Positions 45,417-54,695 of a stretch of DNA of 64,000 bases are shown here, in pieces. Location of the stretch: the NCBI RefSeq assembly GCF_002354895.1, contig NZ_CP023439.1:4960001-5024000 (forward strand). The letters run 5' to 3'. The notes under the pieces are model-generated. The model ran no database searches, was not told the origin of the DNA, and was given only the letters and a program-made list of their open reading frames with translations. The translations under genes were made by a program, and so were the position numbers. The number at the start of each line of letters is the position of its first letter. Within the stretch, counting starts at the first letter, position 1. This DNA is from Thauera sp. K11. GTDB taxonomy: Bacteria > Pseudomonadota > Gammaproteobacteria > Burkholderiales > Rhodocyclaceae.

Positions 45417-46196
45417 CTAGGCGGCGGGCGGCGGCGCGTCGTCCCGTGCCGGGGCGGGCAGGGCGGGGCGCGCATGGAAGGTGTCCTGCCAGGCTTCGAG
45501 CAGGGCGCCGGCGAGCACCGGCACCAGCACCAGCATGCCGAGGCCGGCCGGCAGCATCGCCACCCAGACGAGCACGTAGAGCATGGCCGCCAGCACGACG
45601 AAGGTCAGCAGGTTGTGGAAACATGCCTGGACGGACAGCTTCATCGCCTCGAGCGGGGCGACGTCGTGCAGCATGACCAGGGCCGGTGCGAACCACAGCG
45701 CCATCATCAGCAGCGCCCACAGCACGGTGAACACGAGCACGCCGAACATCACGCCGCCGGCGGCCACGCCCATGCCGGCGAAGGCGCCGACCAGCATGCC
45801 GGTGAGCATCGCGCTGCCGCCGATGGCGGCGGCGATCAACGCCGCGAGCAGGGTGCCCAGCAGATGGAAGCCGCCCACCAGCAGGAGGTTGCCGGCGTGG
45901 CGGCGCAGGCCGTCGAAGAGATGGTCGACGCGCAGCGCCTCGCCGCGTTCGAGCGCCTGCGCCCCCGACAGCATGCCGGCGGTCAGCACCGGCAGGGCCA
46001 CCGGCGTGACCGCCCAGCCGATGAAGGGCACGAAGCCCAGCGCGGCCAGGATGACGATGAAGATGACCGACTGCACGAGCCACACGCCCGGGTTCTTCAT
46101 GAACAGTTGCCAGCCGGTGGCGAGCCACTGCAGCGCCTGCGTCGGTGTCACGGTGCCGGGCAGTGGATGGTTGTGCGGATGGGGGCGTCGGGTCAT
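45417..46196 (-). CDS. BPSS1780-family membrane protein (copy 2)
   Basis: A 259-residue membrane protein, paralogous to the gene that follows it. About six segments are hydrophobic, including a Gly/Met-rich pair at about 115-165 (LTGMLVGAFAGMGVAAGGVM). FAPALVMLHDVAPLEAMKLS corresponds to the FAPLLAGWWKMPAAKALFFS region of the other copy. The function is unknown. It probably heads the transcription unit through nadD and rsfS. Confidence 0.8.
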   Translation of the reverse strand: MTRRPHPHNHPLPGTVTPTQALQWLATGWQLFMKNPGVWLVQSVIFIVILAALGFVPFIGWAVTPVALPVLTAGMLSGAQALERGEALRVDHLFDGLRRHAGNLLLVGGFHLLGTLLAALIAAAIGGSAMLTGMLVGAFAGMGVAAGGVMFGVLVFTVLWALLMMALWFAPALVMLHDVAPLEAMKLSVQACFHNLLTFVVLAAMLYVLVWVAMLPAGLGMLVLVPVLAGALLEAWQDTFHARPALPAPARDDAPPPAA

Positions 46197-46339
46197 CGGA
46201 AAGGGCGGGTGGCGGGCGGGCCAGGAAAGTGGTGTGGCGGGACGGATCGGCGGCGGGGGCCGCGCAGCGGTCCGGGGCAGGGTCTGCGGGCGATGCTAGC
46301 CCATGGGCGGGGCGAGTTCAAAGCGCGGGCGATCATTCA

Positions 46340-47293
46340 TCATGGCAGCGGCGGAACGCCCGCCGCGCGCAGGCGCAGGATGTCGCGGTATTCATCGGGA
46401 TTCTTCACCAGCACCATTTCGCCGGGGCGCGGCAGGTGGAAGTCGGCGGCGCGCGACATCCAGAAGCGGAACGCGGCGGCGCGCAGCATCGCCGGCCAGG
46501 CGGCGCGCTCTGCGTCGGTGAAGGGGCGTTCGGCATGATAAGCCTCGAGCAGCGCGGCGCAGCGTGCCGCGTCCAGCGTGCCGTCGGGCGCGGCGCACCA
46601 GTCGTTCACCGTGACGGCGACATCGAACAGCAGCGCATCGTAGCCGGCGAAGTAGAAGTCGATCACCCCGCCGACGTGCGCATCGCCGGTATCGTCGACG
46701 TCCCACAGCACGTTGTCGCGGAACAGGTCGGCGTGGATCGCGCCCGCAGGCAGCGCGGCGGTGTCGACGCTGGCCTGGAAGGCCACCTCCGCATCGAGCA
46801 GCGCCTGCTCGCCGGCCGGCAGGAAGCTGCGCACCGCCTGCGCGGTGGCTGCGCGCCAGGCCGCGCCGCGCGGGTTCTCCTGGCGCCGGCCGTAGGACTG
46901 GCCCGCCAGATGCAGGCCGGCCAGCATCGCGCCGATCCTGGCGCAGTGCGTCGTGCCGGGGGACATGATGGAGTCGCCCGACAGGCGCACCACCAGCACC
47001 GCCGGCCTGTCCTGCAGCGTGCCGAGGTATTCGTTGTCGCGGTTGGCGATCGGTGCCGGCACCGGCAGCCCGTGGCGCGCCAGGTGCGCCATCAGGTGCA
47101 GGTAATAGGGCAGTTCGGCGCGCGGGGTGTCCTCGAACAGCGTCAGCACGTAGCGGCCGAGCGTGGTGGTGACGAAGAAGTTGCTGTTCTGCACTCCGGC
47201 CGAGATGCCCTTCAGTTCGACGAGCCGGCCGATCGCATAGTGCGTGAGCCAGTCGGCGAGGACGGATTCGGGGACGGGGGTGAAGACGGACAT
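46340..47293 (-). CDS. thrB: Homoserine kinase (ThrB, aminoglycoside-phosphotransferase fold)
   Basis: A 317-residue kinase phosphorylating homoserine for threonine synthesis, of the APH-fold type found in beta- and pseudomonad proteobacteria rather than the GHMP type of enterics. It has the N-terminal SVFTPVPESVLADWLTHYAI and the catalytic loop GAIHADLFRDNVLWD (about 184-198). GGVIDFYFAGYDALLFDVAV contains the metal-binding Asp. The start is at 47293. In related genomes thrB neighbours DUF2782 and polA, as it nearly does here. Confidence 0.96.
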   Translation of the reverse strand: MSVFTPVPESVLADWLTHYAIGRLVELKGISAGVQNSNFFVTTTLGRYVLTLFEDTPRAELPYYLHLMAHLARHGLPVPAPIANRDNEYLGTLQDRPAVLVVRLSGDSIMSPGTTHCARIGAMLAGLHLAGQSYGRRQENPRGAAWRAATAQAVRSFLPAGEQALLDAEVAFQASVDTAALPAGAIHADLFRDNVLWDVDDTGDAHVGGVIDFYFAGYDALLFDVAVTVNDWCAAPDGTLDAARCAALLEAYHAERPFTDAERAAWPAMLRAAAFRFWMSRAADFHLPRPGEMVLVKNPDEYRDILRLRAAGVPPLP

Positions 47294-47333
47294 GGCTCGC
47301 GGGTCGGTGGATGGGAGGGATGCAGGTCCCGGC

Positions 47334-47924
47334 TCAGGCGGCGCCCGCGCATGCCGCCGCGTGCCGCGGGGCGGCGCCCAGCGCCTCGCGCACCGCCTGC
47401 CAGGCGGCGAGCTTGGCGGCGAAGTCGCGCGCCGCATGCGCCGGGCTGGTCGAGGGCAGGCGGGCGAACGCCGGTGGCCGCGACCCGGCCGGCAGCCGTA
47501 CGTGGCGGCGGAAGGCCGTTTCCGCCGCGGTGCCGTTGAAGAACACGTGGCCGATCCGCGGGCAGGCGGCGAACAGGCCGGCGAAATCGTTGGGCTCGAC
47601 GCTGCCGCGGTCGATCGCGCTGTCCAGGCTGCCGGGCCGGCGGCAGCGCGCGATCACGTCCCACAGCGCAATGCCCGCCGCATTGAGCCGGGCCAGGCGC
47701 TCGTCATAGGGCAGATCGGGCCCGGCACCGAACAGCCTGCCCATGATGGGCCAGAAGGCGTTGCGCGGATGGGCGTAGTACTGCGTTGCGGCCAGCGAGG
47801 CTTCGCCGGGCATGCTGCCGAGGATCAGCACGCGCGCATCGGCGCGGAACGCCGGCGGAAAGCTGCGGACCTCCGGAATCATTGCGGTTGCGGACGTGGC
47901 GGGCGCTGCGTCCGCCGCCGTCAT
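47334..47924 (-). CDS. DNA-deoxyinosine glycosylase (uracil-DNA glycosylase superfamily, Mug-like)
   Basis: A 196-residue base-excision repair enzyme of the UDG superfamily. The active-site motif is LILGSMPGEASLAATQYYAH (about 33-52), and NAFWPIMGRLFG and HVFFNGTAAETAFRRH follow, the latter bearing the FNG motif. The pattern matches the deoxyinosine/hypoxanthine glycosylase branch better than classical Mug. It sits between DUF2782 (2-bp gap) and thrB. Confidence 0.85.
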   Translation of the reverse strand: MTAADAAPATSATAMIPEVRSFPPAFRADARVLILGSMPGEASLAATQYYAHPRNAFWPIMGRLFGAGPDLPYDERLARLNAAGIALWDVIARCRRPGSLDSAIDRGSVEPNDFAGLFAACPRIGHVFFNGTAAETAFRRHVRLPAGSRPPAFARLPSTSPAHAARDFAAKLAAWQAVREALGAAPRHAAACAGAA

Positions 47925-47926
47925 GC

Positions 47927-48250
47927 CTACCAGGATTTGATCACCCACATCGGCACCGCCAGCGTCGGCGCCGTGTCGTCGCGCACCATCTGGCCGGTGC
48001 CTTCCTTGTCGATCAGGTAGTAGGGGACGCCGTGCGGCGGCGTCACCTTGACCATGTAGAGCCTGCCGCGGATGCGGTACTCCTGCACGGTGTCCTCGCC
48101 GCGCCTGACGATGGTCACCTGAGGTTCCTCGATGTCGGTCATGCCGGGCGGCGGAGGGGGCGGTTCGGGAATGGGTTCGAGCGCGGGACGCTGCTGGGCG
48201 AAGGCCGGCAGGGCGGCGGCGAGCAGCAGGGCGGTCAGGGTACGGCGCAT
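47927..48250 (-). CDS. DUF2782 exported protein
   Basis: A 107-residue protein with a cleavable signal peptide (about 1-19, TLTALLLAAALPAFA) and a Pro-rich stretch. The DUF2782 domain follows (VTIVRRGEDTVQEYRIRGRL, then HGVPYYLIDKEGTG). It is probably periplasmic; the function is unknown. The family is typically found next to polA and thrB, as here. Confidence 0.85.
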   Translation of the reverse strand: MRRTLTALLLAAALPAFAQQRPALEPIPEPPPPPPGMTDIEEPQVTIVRRGEDTVQEYRIRGRLYMVKVTPPHGVPYYLIDKEGTGQMVRDDTAPTLAVPMWVIKSW

Positions 48251-48317
48251 TGTGTGTGTTCTCCTCGACATGCCTCAATTCTAGCCGTTTCCCGCCGCCG
48301 GGGGCGCCGGGGCGCGT

Positions 48318-49043
48318 TCAGAGGTTCAGCATCATCTCGTGTTCGGCCGGCAGCGGGGCGAAGCCGCGCTTCTCGTAGTGCTTGAAGATCGCCTCGACGA
48401 CTTCCGCCGGTTTGTCGATCACCTGCACCAGGTCGAGGTCTTCGGCGTTGATCATGCGCTCGGTCACCAGCCGGTCGCGGATCCAGTCCAGCAGCCCTTT
48501 CCAGAACGGGCCATGGACGAGGATGATCGGGATCTGGCGGCTCTTCTTCGTCTGGATCAGCGTCATCGCCTCGAGCAGTTCGTCCAGCGTGCCGAAGCCG
48601 CCCGGCATCACCACGTAGGCCGCGGCGAACTTCACGAACATGAACTTGCGCGCGAAGAAGTGCTGGAAGGTCTGCGAGATGTCCTGGTAGGGGTTGGAAC
48701 CCTGTTCCATCGGCAACTGGATGTTGAGGCCCACCGACGGGCTCTTGCCGAAATAGGCGCCCTTGTTGGCGGCCTCCATGATGCCCGGCCCGCCGCCGGA
48801 GATCACCGCGAAGCCGGCATCCGAGAGCTGGCGCGCGATCTGCTCGGTGAGCATGTAGTACATGTGGTCGGCCGGCGTGCGTGCGCTGCCGAAGATGGAC
48901 ACCGCCGGCCGGATGGCGCTGAGCCGTTCGGTCGCCTCGACGAACTCTGCCATAATTCCAAAGATTCGCCAGGATTCGCGCGCATTGAACCGGGGTGCGC
49001 TGCCGTCTGCCACGCTGCGGAGGAGTTTTTCTTTCGCGGTCAT
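48318..49043 (-). CDS. LOG-family protein (TIGR00730-type, possible nucleotide 5'-monophosphate phosphoribohydrolase)
   Basis: A 241-residue Rossmann-like protein with the LOG/lysine-decarboxylase-like motif VMPGGFGTLDELLEAMTLIQ (about 148-167) and GGGPGIMEAANKGAYFG. Related proteins split cytokinin or purine nucleotides into base and ribose phosphate. The ATG at 49043 (MTAKEKLL) fits the family; longer upstream readings do not. It is divergent from polA with an inverted repeat between them. Confidence 0.88.
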   Translation of the reverse strand: MTAKEKLLRSVADGSAPRFNARESWRIFGIMAEFVEATERLSAIRPAVSIFGSARTPADHMYYMLTEQIARQLSDAGFAVISGGGPGIMEAANKGAYFGKSPSVGLNIQLPMEQGSNPYQDISQTFQHFFARKFMFVKFAAAYVVMPGGFGTLDELLEAMTLIQTKKSRQIPIILVHGPFWKGLLDWIRDRLVTERMINAEDLDLVQVIDKPAEVVEAIFKHYEKRGFAPLPAEHEMMLNL

Positions 49044-49065
49044 GTTGTTCTCGGTTTCTTCTCGC

Positions 49066-49102
49066 GGGCCGCACCCACGTCGATTCGACTCGGGTGCGGC
49101 CC
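49066..49102. other. Perfect inverted repeat between the LOG gene and polA
   Basis: GGGCCGCACCC (49066-49076) and GGGTGCGGCCC (49092-49102) surround 15 bp that contain a smaller stem GTCG-ATT-CGAC. It lies about 23 bp upstream of the LOG gene start and 28 bp upstream of polA. It could be a shared operator or a leader hairpin on either transcript. Confidence 0.7.
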
Positions 49103-49130
49103 GGCTGATTCCCTGCAAGGATCGTTCAGG

Positions 49131-51899
49131 ATGCCCACGCTGCTGCTCGTCGATGGTTCCAGCTATCTCTACCGCGCGTTTCACGCGCTGCCGGACCTGC
49201 GCAACTCGAAAGGCGAGCCGACCGGGGCGATCAGGGGGGTGCTGTCGATGCTACGTCGGCTGGAAAGCGACTACAAGGCAGAATTCCGCGCCTGCGTCTT
49301 CGATGCCAAGGGCAAGACCTTCCGCGACGACCTCTATCCGGAATACAAGTCGCACCGCCCGCCCATGCCCGACGACCTGCGCGTGCAGATCGAACCGCTG
49401 CACGAGGCGGTGCAGGCCGAAGGCTGGCCGCTGCTGTCGGTCGACGGCGTGGAGGCCGACGACGTCATCGGCACGCTCACCCGCCAGGCGCTGGAGCGCG
49501 GCTGGGAGGTGGTGATTTCGACCGGCGACAAGGACCTCACCCAGCTCGTGCGCCCCGGCGTGAAGTGGGTGAACACGATGAGCGAGGAAGTGCTGGACGA
49601 GGCCGGCGTGGAAGCCAAGTTCGGCGTGCCGCCGGCGCGTATCGTCGATTACCTGGCGCTGGTCGGCGACGCGGTGGACAACGTGCCCGGCGTCGAGAAG
49701 TGCGGGCCCAAGACCGCGGTGAAGTGGCTCGCCGAATGGGGCACCCTCGACAATCTCGTCGCCAACGCCGGCAAGGTCGGCGGCAAGGTCGGCGAGAACC
49801 TGCGCAAGCATCTGGATTTCCTGCCGCTCGGCCGCACGCTGGTGACGGTGGCCACCGACGTCGAACTGCCGGTGGCGCTCGACGACCTCCCCGCGCGCGA
49901 CGACGACAAGGCGGCGCTGCGCGCGCTGTACGAGCGCTTCGAGTTCCGCACCTGGCTGAAGGACCTCGACGGCGAGGCCGGCGCCAGCACCGGTGCCGCC
50001 AGCGTGGCGGCATCGAAGGCCGCCACCGAGGCGCGCCGCTTTGCGTCGCAGGAGGCGGCCGACGACGACCCGCCCGCCCAGCCCGGTGCGCACCGTGCCG
50101 GCTACGCCGCGATCCTCGACTGGCCCGCGTTCGACGCCTGGCTGGCCAGGATCCAGGCCGCCGAACTCACCGCCTTCGACACCGAAACCACCAGCCTGGA
50201 CCCGATGGTGGCGCGCCTGGTCGGCATGTCCTTCGCGGTGGAGCCGGGCGAGGCGGCCTACCTGCCGCTGGCGCACCACGGCGCGGACGTGCCGGCGCAG
50301 TTGCCGCTGGACGAAGTGCTGCACAAGCTGCGTCCCTGGCTGGAATCGGACAGGCACGCCAAGGTCGGCCAGAACCTGAAATACGACGCCCACGTGCTCG
50401 CCAACCACGGCCTGCGGCTGGGCGGCATCGCGCACGATACGATGCTGCAGTCCTACGTGCTGGAAAGCGACAGGGCGCACGACATGGACACGCTCGCCAG
50501 GCGCCACCTGGGCCTGACGACGATTCCCTACACCGACGTGTGCGGCAAGGGTGCCAAGCAGATCGGCTTCGACGAAGTCGCGATCGACCGCGCCACCGAA
50601 TATTCGGCGGAAGATGCCGACGTCACGCTGCGCCTGCACCGCAAGCTGTGGCCGCAGATCGAAGCCGAACCCGCGCTCGCCGCGCTGTACCGAGACATCG
50701 AGCTGCCCACGCTGTCGGTGCTGTTCGAGATGGAACGCACCGGCGTGCTGATCGACCCCTTCCTGCTCGCCGGCCACAGCGAAGAACTCGGCCGCCGCCT
50801 GCTCGAACTCGAGCGCGAGGCGCACCAGCTCGCCGGCCAGCCTTTCAACCTCGGCTCGCCCAAGCAGCTCGGCGAGGTGCTGTTCGGCGTGCTGGGCCTG
50901 CCGGTGGTCAAGAAAACCGCCACCGGCCAGCCCTCCACCGACGAGGAAGTGCTGGAAAAACTCGCCGAGGACTACCCGCTGCCCAAGCTGCTGCTCGAGC
51001 ACCGCAGCCTGTCCAAGCTCAAGAGCACCTACGCCGACAAGCTGCCGCGCATGGTCAATCCGCGCACCGGGCGGGTGCATACCAGCTTCTCGCAGGCCAC
51101 CGCGGTCACCGGCCGGCTGGCCAGCTCCGACCCCAACCTGCAGAACATTCCCATCCGCACGCCGGAAGGCCGCCGCATCCGCGCCGCCTTCATCGCGCCG
51201 CGCGACCATCTCATCGTATCGGCCGACTACTCGCAGATCGAACTCCGCATCATGGCCCACCTGTCGGGCGACGCCCGCCTGCTGGACGCCTTCGCCCACG
51301 GCGAGGACGTGCACCGCGCCACCGCCAGCGAGGTGTTCGGCGTACCGCAGGAGGAAGTGAGCAGCGAACAGCGCCGCTACGCCAAGGTCATCAACTTCGG
51401 CCTCATCTACGGCATGAGCGCCCACGGCCTCGCCCGCAACCTCGGCATCGACCGCGCCGCCGCGCAGGGCTGGATCGACCGCTACTTCGCCCGCTACCCC
51501 GGCGTCGCCACCTACATGGACCGCACCCGCGCCGAAGCGCGCGAGCAGGGCTACGTCGAAACCGTCTTCGGCCGCCGCCTCTACCTGCCCGACATCCGCG
51601 CCCAGCAGGCCGGCCGCCGCCAGGCCGCCGAACGCGCGGCGATCAACGCGCCGATGCAGGGCACGGCGGCGGACCTCATCAAGCGGGCGATGATCGCGGT
51701 GAGCGACTGGCTGCACCGCGGGGGGGTGGAATCGAGGCTGATCCTGCAGGTGCATGACGAACTCGTGCTGGAAGTGCCGCAGGGGGAACTGGAACTGATT
51801 CGCGGCGCACTGCCCGGGCTGATGGCGGGGGTGGCGAAGCTTGCCGTGCCGCTGGTGGTGGAAGTGGGGGCGGGGGCGAACTGGGATGAGGCGCACTGA
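49131..51899 (+). CDS. polA: DNA polymerase I
   Basis: A 922-residue three-domain polymerase for Okazaki-fragment processing and repair. The 5' nuclease domain (about 1-290) starts LLLVDGSSYLYRAFHALPDL. The 3'-5' exonuclease domain (about 325-510) keeps its acidic residues (AFDTETTSLDPM, about 348). The polymerase domain has VSADYSQIELRIMAHLSGD (motif A), INFGLIYGMSAHGL (motif B) and LQVHDELVLEVP (motif C). An Ala/Thr/Glu-rich linker lies at about 285-320. The ATG at 49131 follows a TCAGG. Confidence 0.98.
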   Translation: MPTLLLVDGSSYLYRAFHALPDLRNSKGEPTGAIRGVLSMLRRLESDYKAEFRACVFDAKGKTFRDDLYPEYKSHRPPMPDDLRVQIEPLHEAVQAEGWPLLSVDGVEADDVIGTLTRQALERGWEVVISTGDKDLTQLVRPGVKWVNTMSEEVLDEAGVEAKFGVPPARIVDYLALVGDAVDNVPGVEKCGPKTAVKWLAEWGTLDNLVANAGKVGGKVGENLRKHLDFLPLGRTLVTVATDVELPVALDDLPARDDDKAALRALYERFEFRTWLKDLDGEAGASTGAASVAASKAATEARRFASQEAADDDPPAQPGAHRAGYAAILDWPAFDAWLARIQAAELTAFDTETTSLDPMVARLVGMSFAVEPGEAAYLPLAHHGADVPAQLPLDEVLHKLRPWLESDRHAKVGQNLKYDAHVLANHGLRLGGIAHDTMLQSYVLESDRAHDMDTLARRHLGLTTIPYTDVCGKGAKQIGFDEVAIDRATEYSAEDADVTLRLHRKLWPQIEAEPALAALYRDIELPTLSVLFEMERTGVLIDPFLLAGHSEELGRRLLELEREAHQLAGQPFNLGSPKQLGEVLFGVLGLPVVKKTATGQPSTDEEVLEKLAEDYPLPKLLLEHRSLSKLKSTYADKLPRMVNPRTGRVHTSFSQATAVTGRLASSDPNLQNIPIRTPEGRRIRAAFIAPRDHLIVSADYSQIELRIMAHLSGDARLLDAFAHGEDVHRATASEVFGVPQEEVSSEQRRYAKVINFGLIYGMSAHGLARNLGIDRAAAQGWIDRYFARYPGVATYMDRTRAEAREQGYVETVFGRRLYLPDIRAQQAGRRQAAERAAINAPMQGTAADLIKRAMIAVSDWLHRGGVESRLILQVHDELVLEVPQGELELIRGALPGLMAGVAKLAVPLVVEVGAGANWDEAH

Positions 51900-52278
51900 G
51901 CCCGATTGCAGCCTGGATCGCAACGCCGGCTTCCGGCCATCGGCGAAGGAAACGAGGGCAGGTCATCGACGCATTCGCCGGGCGCGAGGATGGCCGTGGC
52001 ATGGCCCGTTCGACCGCATCCCTGCTGGCGTCCTTCGGGCGGAAGGCGACTCGCGAAGCCTGCCGGACGATGCGGAGGTCTCCCGCGCGGACCCGGCGCT
52101 CGATCCGGCCGATCGGATCGGTGGCGACGTCGTGCGAGGGAAGAGCCCACGGTCCCGACGCCATCGCCATGATCTGCCGCCATGCCGCCGGGCTTTTCCA
52201 ATATCCTGTAACTATTAGGATGGCGGCACGGGCGCGAGGTGTGAAAAAATCTTTTTTCTTTATTCTTCAGAGGCATAA
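51900..52278 (+). promoter_or_regulatory. Upstream region of the polysaccharide locus
   Basis: A 379-bp gap between polA and the first polysaccharide gene, with no convincing gene. The last 80 bp are AT-rich. They include GAAAAAA-TC-TTTTTTC (52243-52258) and an AGAGG ribosome-binding site before the ATG at 52279. The promoter of the locus is probably around 52190-52240, but no clear -35/-10 pair could be fixed. Confidence 0.45.
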
Positions 52279-53130
52279 ATGGCGATACAGAATCAAGCAG
52301 CGACGCCGGCCGCCAGTGGCGAAGACGAAATCGACCTGATCACGCTCTGGAACGTTCTCGTCCGCCGCAGGCGCTGGATTCTTGCCTGTCTTGTCCTCTG
52401 CCTCGCGGCGGCCGGGGCCTACCTGCTCGTCAAGACGCCGGTGTACGAAGCATCGGTGAAGGTACGCATCGGGCAGGTTGCATCTGCCGGCCCGTTCGAA
52501 GCACCCGAACTCATCTCATCACGCCTCTTGTCCGAATACGGCGAAGACGTCGCTGACGGCGTCAAGCGTCCGCGGCCCTTCCTCAAACGGGCATCGGCCC
52601 CCAAAGGGCTCGCCACGGTGGTCGAACTGGTGACGGAGGGCGATGCCCCCGCGGATGCCGTGGCGCTGCTCGAGAAGATCTCGAATGACGTGCAGGCGGC
52701 GCATCAGCAGAATTACGCCCTCAACGTCAAATACCTCACCGAGCGTATCGAGCACCTCGACATCCAGCGCAAGACACTGACGCAGCAACTGGCCGACGCA
52801 ACGGCCCTGATGGAGCAAGTGAAGCAGCGCGACCCGGTGCAGGCATCCTTGATCATGCTGGAGCGCGGCCGGCTGGCGATCGCCATCAATGCGCTGGATG
52901 CCGAGCGCCCGGCCCTCGCGCAAAGGCTCTCGCCGCCGCAAACGCAGGCGACGGAATTGCTCGGCAGCATTGCAGCCCCGGCCAAGCCTGCCGCACCCAA
53001 GAAGTCGTTCATTCTTGCCCTGGCCGTCGTGCTTGGGCTGATGGGGGGGACGATACTGGCCTTCGCGGTGGAATTCGTCGCCAACGCGCGCAGCAGTACC
53101 GGCGGTAGCAAGGAAACCATGCCTGCATGA
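52279..53130 (+). CDS. Wzz-type polysaccharide chain-length determinant (short)
   Basis: A 283-residue inner-membrane protein of the Wzz/PCP family, which sets polymer length in Wzy-dependent pathways. It has a cytoplasmic N-terminus with the typical EIDLITLWNVLVRRRRW, a first helix at about 36-53 and a periplasmic region with a coiled coil (about 150-195). A C-terminal helix lies at about 238-262 (SFILALAVVLGLMGGTILAF). No kinase domain is attached. It is the first gene of the surface-polysaccharide locus. Confidence 0.85.
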   Translation: MAIQNQAATPAASGEDEIDLITLWNVLVRRRRWILACLVLCLAAAGAYLLVKTPVYEASVKVRIGQVASAGPFEAPELISSRLLSEYGEDVADGVKRPRPFLKRASAPKGLATVVELVTEGDAPADAVALLEKISNDVQAAHQQNYALNVKYLTERIEHLDIQRKTLTQQLADATALMEQVKQRDPVQASLIMLERGRLAIAINALDAERPALAQRLSPPQTQATELLGSIAAPAKPAAPKKSFILALAVVLGLMGGTILAFAVEFVANARSSTGGSKETMPA

Positions 53131-53327
53131 GCCGGCCTGTGCGACGTTATGACTTTCGATATATATTCGTTGCAATGATGCTATGCGATAATGGTATGTT
53201 AATTTTTTGTTAGGTTCGTCATCCGAGCATCCGTCTCTGGATTAGCGCGGGGCGTCTCCGCTGATCGCGGCGGCGCCGGTACGCGGCCGGACTACGAACC
53301 CTATCGCCAAATACACGATCCGCGCCG
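53131..53327 (+). promoter_or_regulatory. AT-rich gap between the two Wzz-type genes
   Basis: This 197-bp gap is strikingly AT-rich at 53145-53215 compared with its neighbours. It contains runs such as TTAATTTTTTG and TATGTTAAT, so a promoter for the second gene is likely. No structural RNA or gene is recognised. Confidence 0.4.
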
Positions 53328-54521
53328 ATGAACAAGCATATCGCCTCCATTCCAGAGCCCGCCCCAGTCCGTGACGACGCTGAGGAGATCCACCTGAGCG
53401 ATCTTGTCCCTGTTCTTTGGCAACGCCGCAGGATGATCTGCTGCCTTGCCGGCCTCGGCGCTTTGCTGGGCCTGGGTATAAGCCTGGCATCCACGCGCTA
53501 TGTGTCGGAAGGCATCTTCATGGCCCACGTGCCCATCGGAGCCTACAAGCGCTATGAAAGTGTCCTGCTCAGCGGTCCGCGGCTCGCCCAATTCGTGCAA
53601 AGGAACGGCACGGAAAACGATGCCGCGTCCGCCCGGATTCTGAAACTGATCGACAGCGACGCCGCGCTCAGAAAGGCACTCCGGCTCGAGTTCGGTTTTA
53701 CCGACAGGGATGCCAAGACCTTTGGCGTACAGGCCGGCAAGGTCAGCGATACGGTCGACGTCCGTCTGCGGTATGAGAGCCCGGAACCCATCGGTGGGGC
53801 GCCGCTCGCGCTGCTGGCAGAATTCGTGCGCGATACCGTCATCCGCGTCGATATGGAAGAGACCATTCTGCGGCAATGCAACGACTACCGCATCCGTGAG
53901 CAGACCCTGCGTAACGAGCAACTCCAGAATGGATTCGACATCGGGCAGCAGGAAGAGCGCGCCGCAACGCTACGCACGCTGACGACGCGCAACCCCGATA
54001 CCCAGGGCCAGAATGCCCGCCAGATCGTGGCGGTGGACAAAGGGACGGAACGCTTCCTGTCCCCGCAGGCGCAACTCACCGCGGTCGAAATCCAGATCGC
54101 CGACATGCGCCTCGACGACGCCCGCCGCGAGCGCGAACGGGTGGCCAGTGCGCTCAAGCGCGACTACTACTGCGAGGCCCAGCAGGCCCTGCAAGGCAAT
54201 CGCGATGGACGTGCCTTCCTCGCCGAACTCGGCAACATCCAGAAGACGGTGTTCGAAGGCAAGGACCGAAGTGCCAATGTCGTCGAGCAGACCTGGAACG
54301 AACTCGACCTGCAGCGCGGGAGCTGGGCCAACGACTACCTGGTCCGCATGCGATTCATCGCATCGCCCGACAGGACGGAAAATCGAGAACGCAAGCCGGG
54401 TACTACGACCGGTGCCGTCCTGGGGCTGATCGTTGGCGGCATGCTTGGCGTTTTCATGGCCCTTGCTCTGGGTTGGTGGACAGCCCATCGACGTGCCATC
54501 GTGGCAATCGGAAAAGTATAG
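53328..54521 (+). CDS. Wzz-type chain-length determinant (long)
   Basis: A 397-residue second Wzz/PCP-family protein. EEIHLSDLVPVLWQRRRMIC leads into a membrane helix (about 35-53), a large periplasmic part of mixed helices runs to about 350, and a Gly-rich C-terminal helix follows (GAVLGLIVGGMLGVFMALAL). It differs strongly in sequence from the shorter copy before it, so it is not a recent duplicate. It may set a second chain length or act in the same complex. Confidence 0.8.
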   Translation: MNKHIASIPEPAPVRDDAEEIHLSDLVPVLWQRRRMICCLAGLGALLGLGISLASTRYVSEGIFMAHVPIGAYKRYESVLLSGPRLAQFVQRNGTENDAASARILKLIDSDAALRKALRLEFGFTDRDAKTFGVQAGKVSDTVDVRLRYESPEPIGGAPLALLAEFVRDTVIRVDMEETILRQCNDYRIREQTLRNEQLQNGFDIGQQEERAATLRTLTTRNPDTQGQNARQIVAVDKGTERFLSPQAQLTAVEIQIADMRLDDARRERERVASALKRDYYCEAQQALQGNRDGRAFLAELGNIQKTVFEGKDRSANVVEQTWNELDLQRGSWANDYLVRMRFIASPDRTENRERKPGTTTGAVLGLIVGGMLGVFMALALGWWTAHRRAIVAIGKV

Positions 54522-54695
54522 ACATGCGTAAGTCCCGCCGAACTCTCGCCATGAAGTGGCAATGCGGCGAGGTTGCGACTTGATACGTGCCAATGCTGCC
54601 TGCTTATTGGTCCGCACATGCTTGGATTCGAGGATCTGCCAACCAATGTCTGGTGATCATTCACCTGGAAGCATAGAGATGGAAAATGTAATCTG

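Noticed and set aside
44361..46538. 725-codon plus-strand open frame over nadD and the BPSS1780 genes
   Set aside because: It is extremely Gln/His/Arg-rich and antisense to real genes, a GC artefact.
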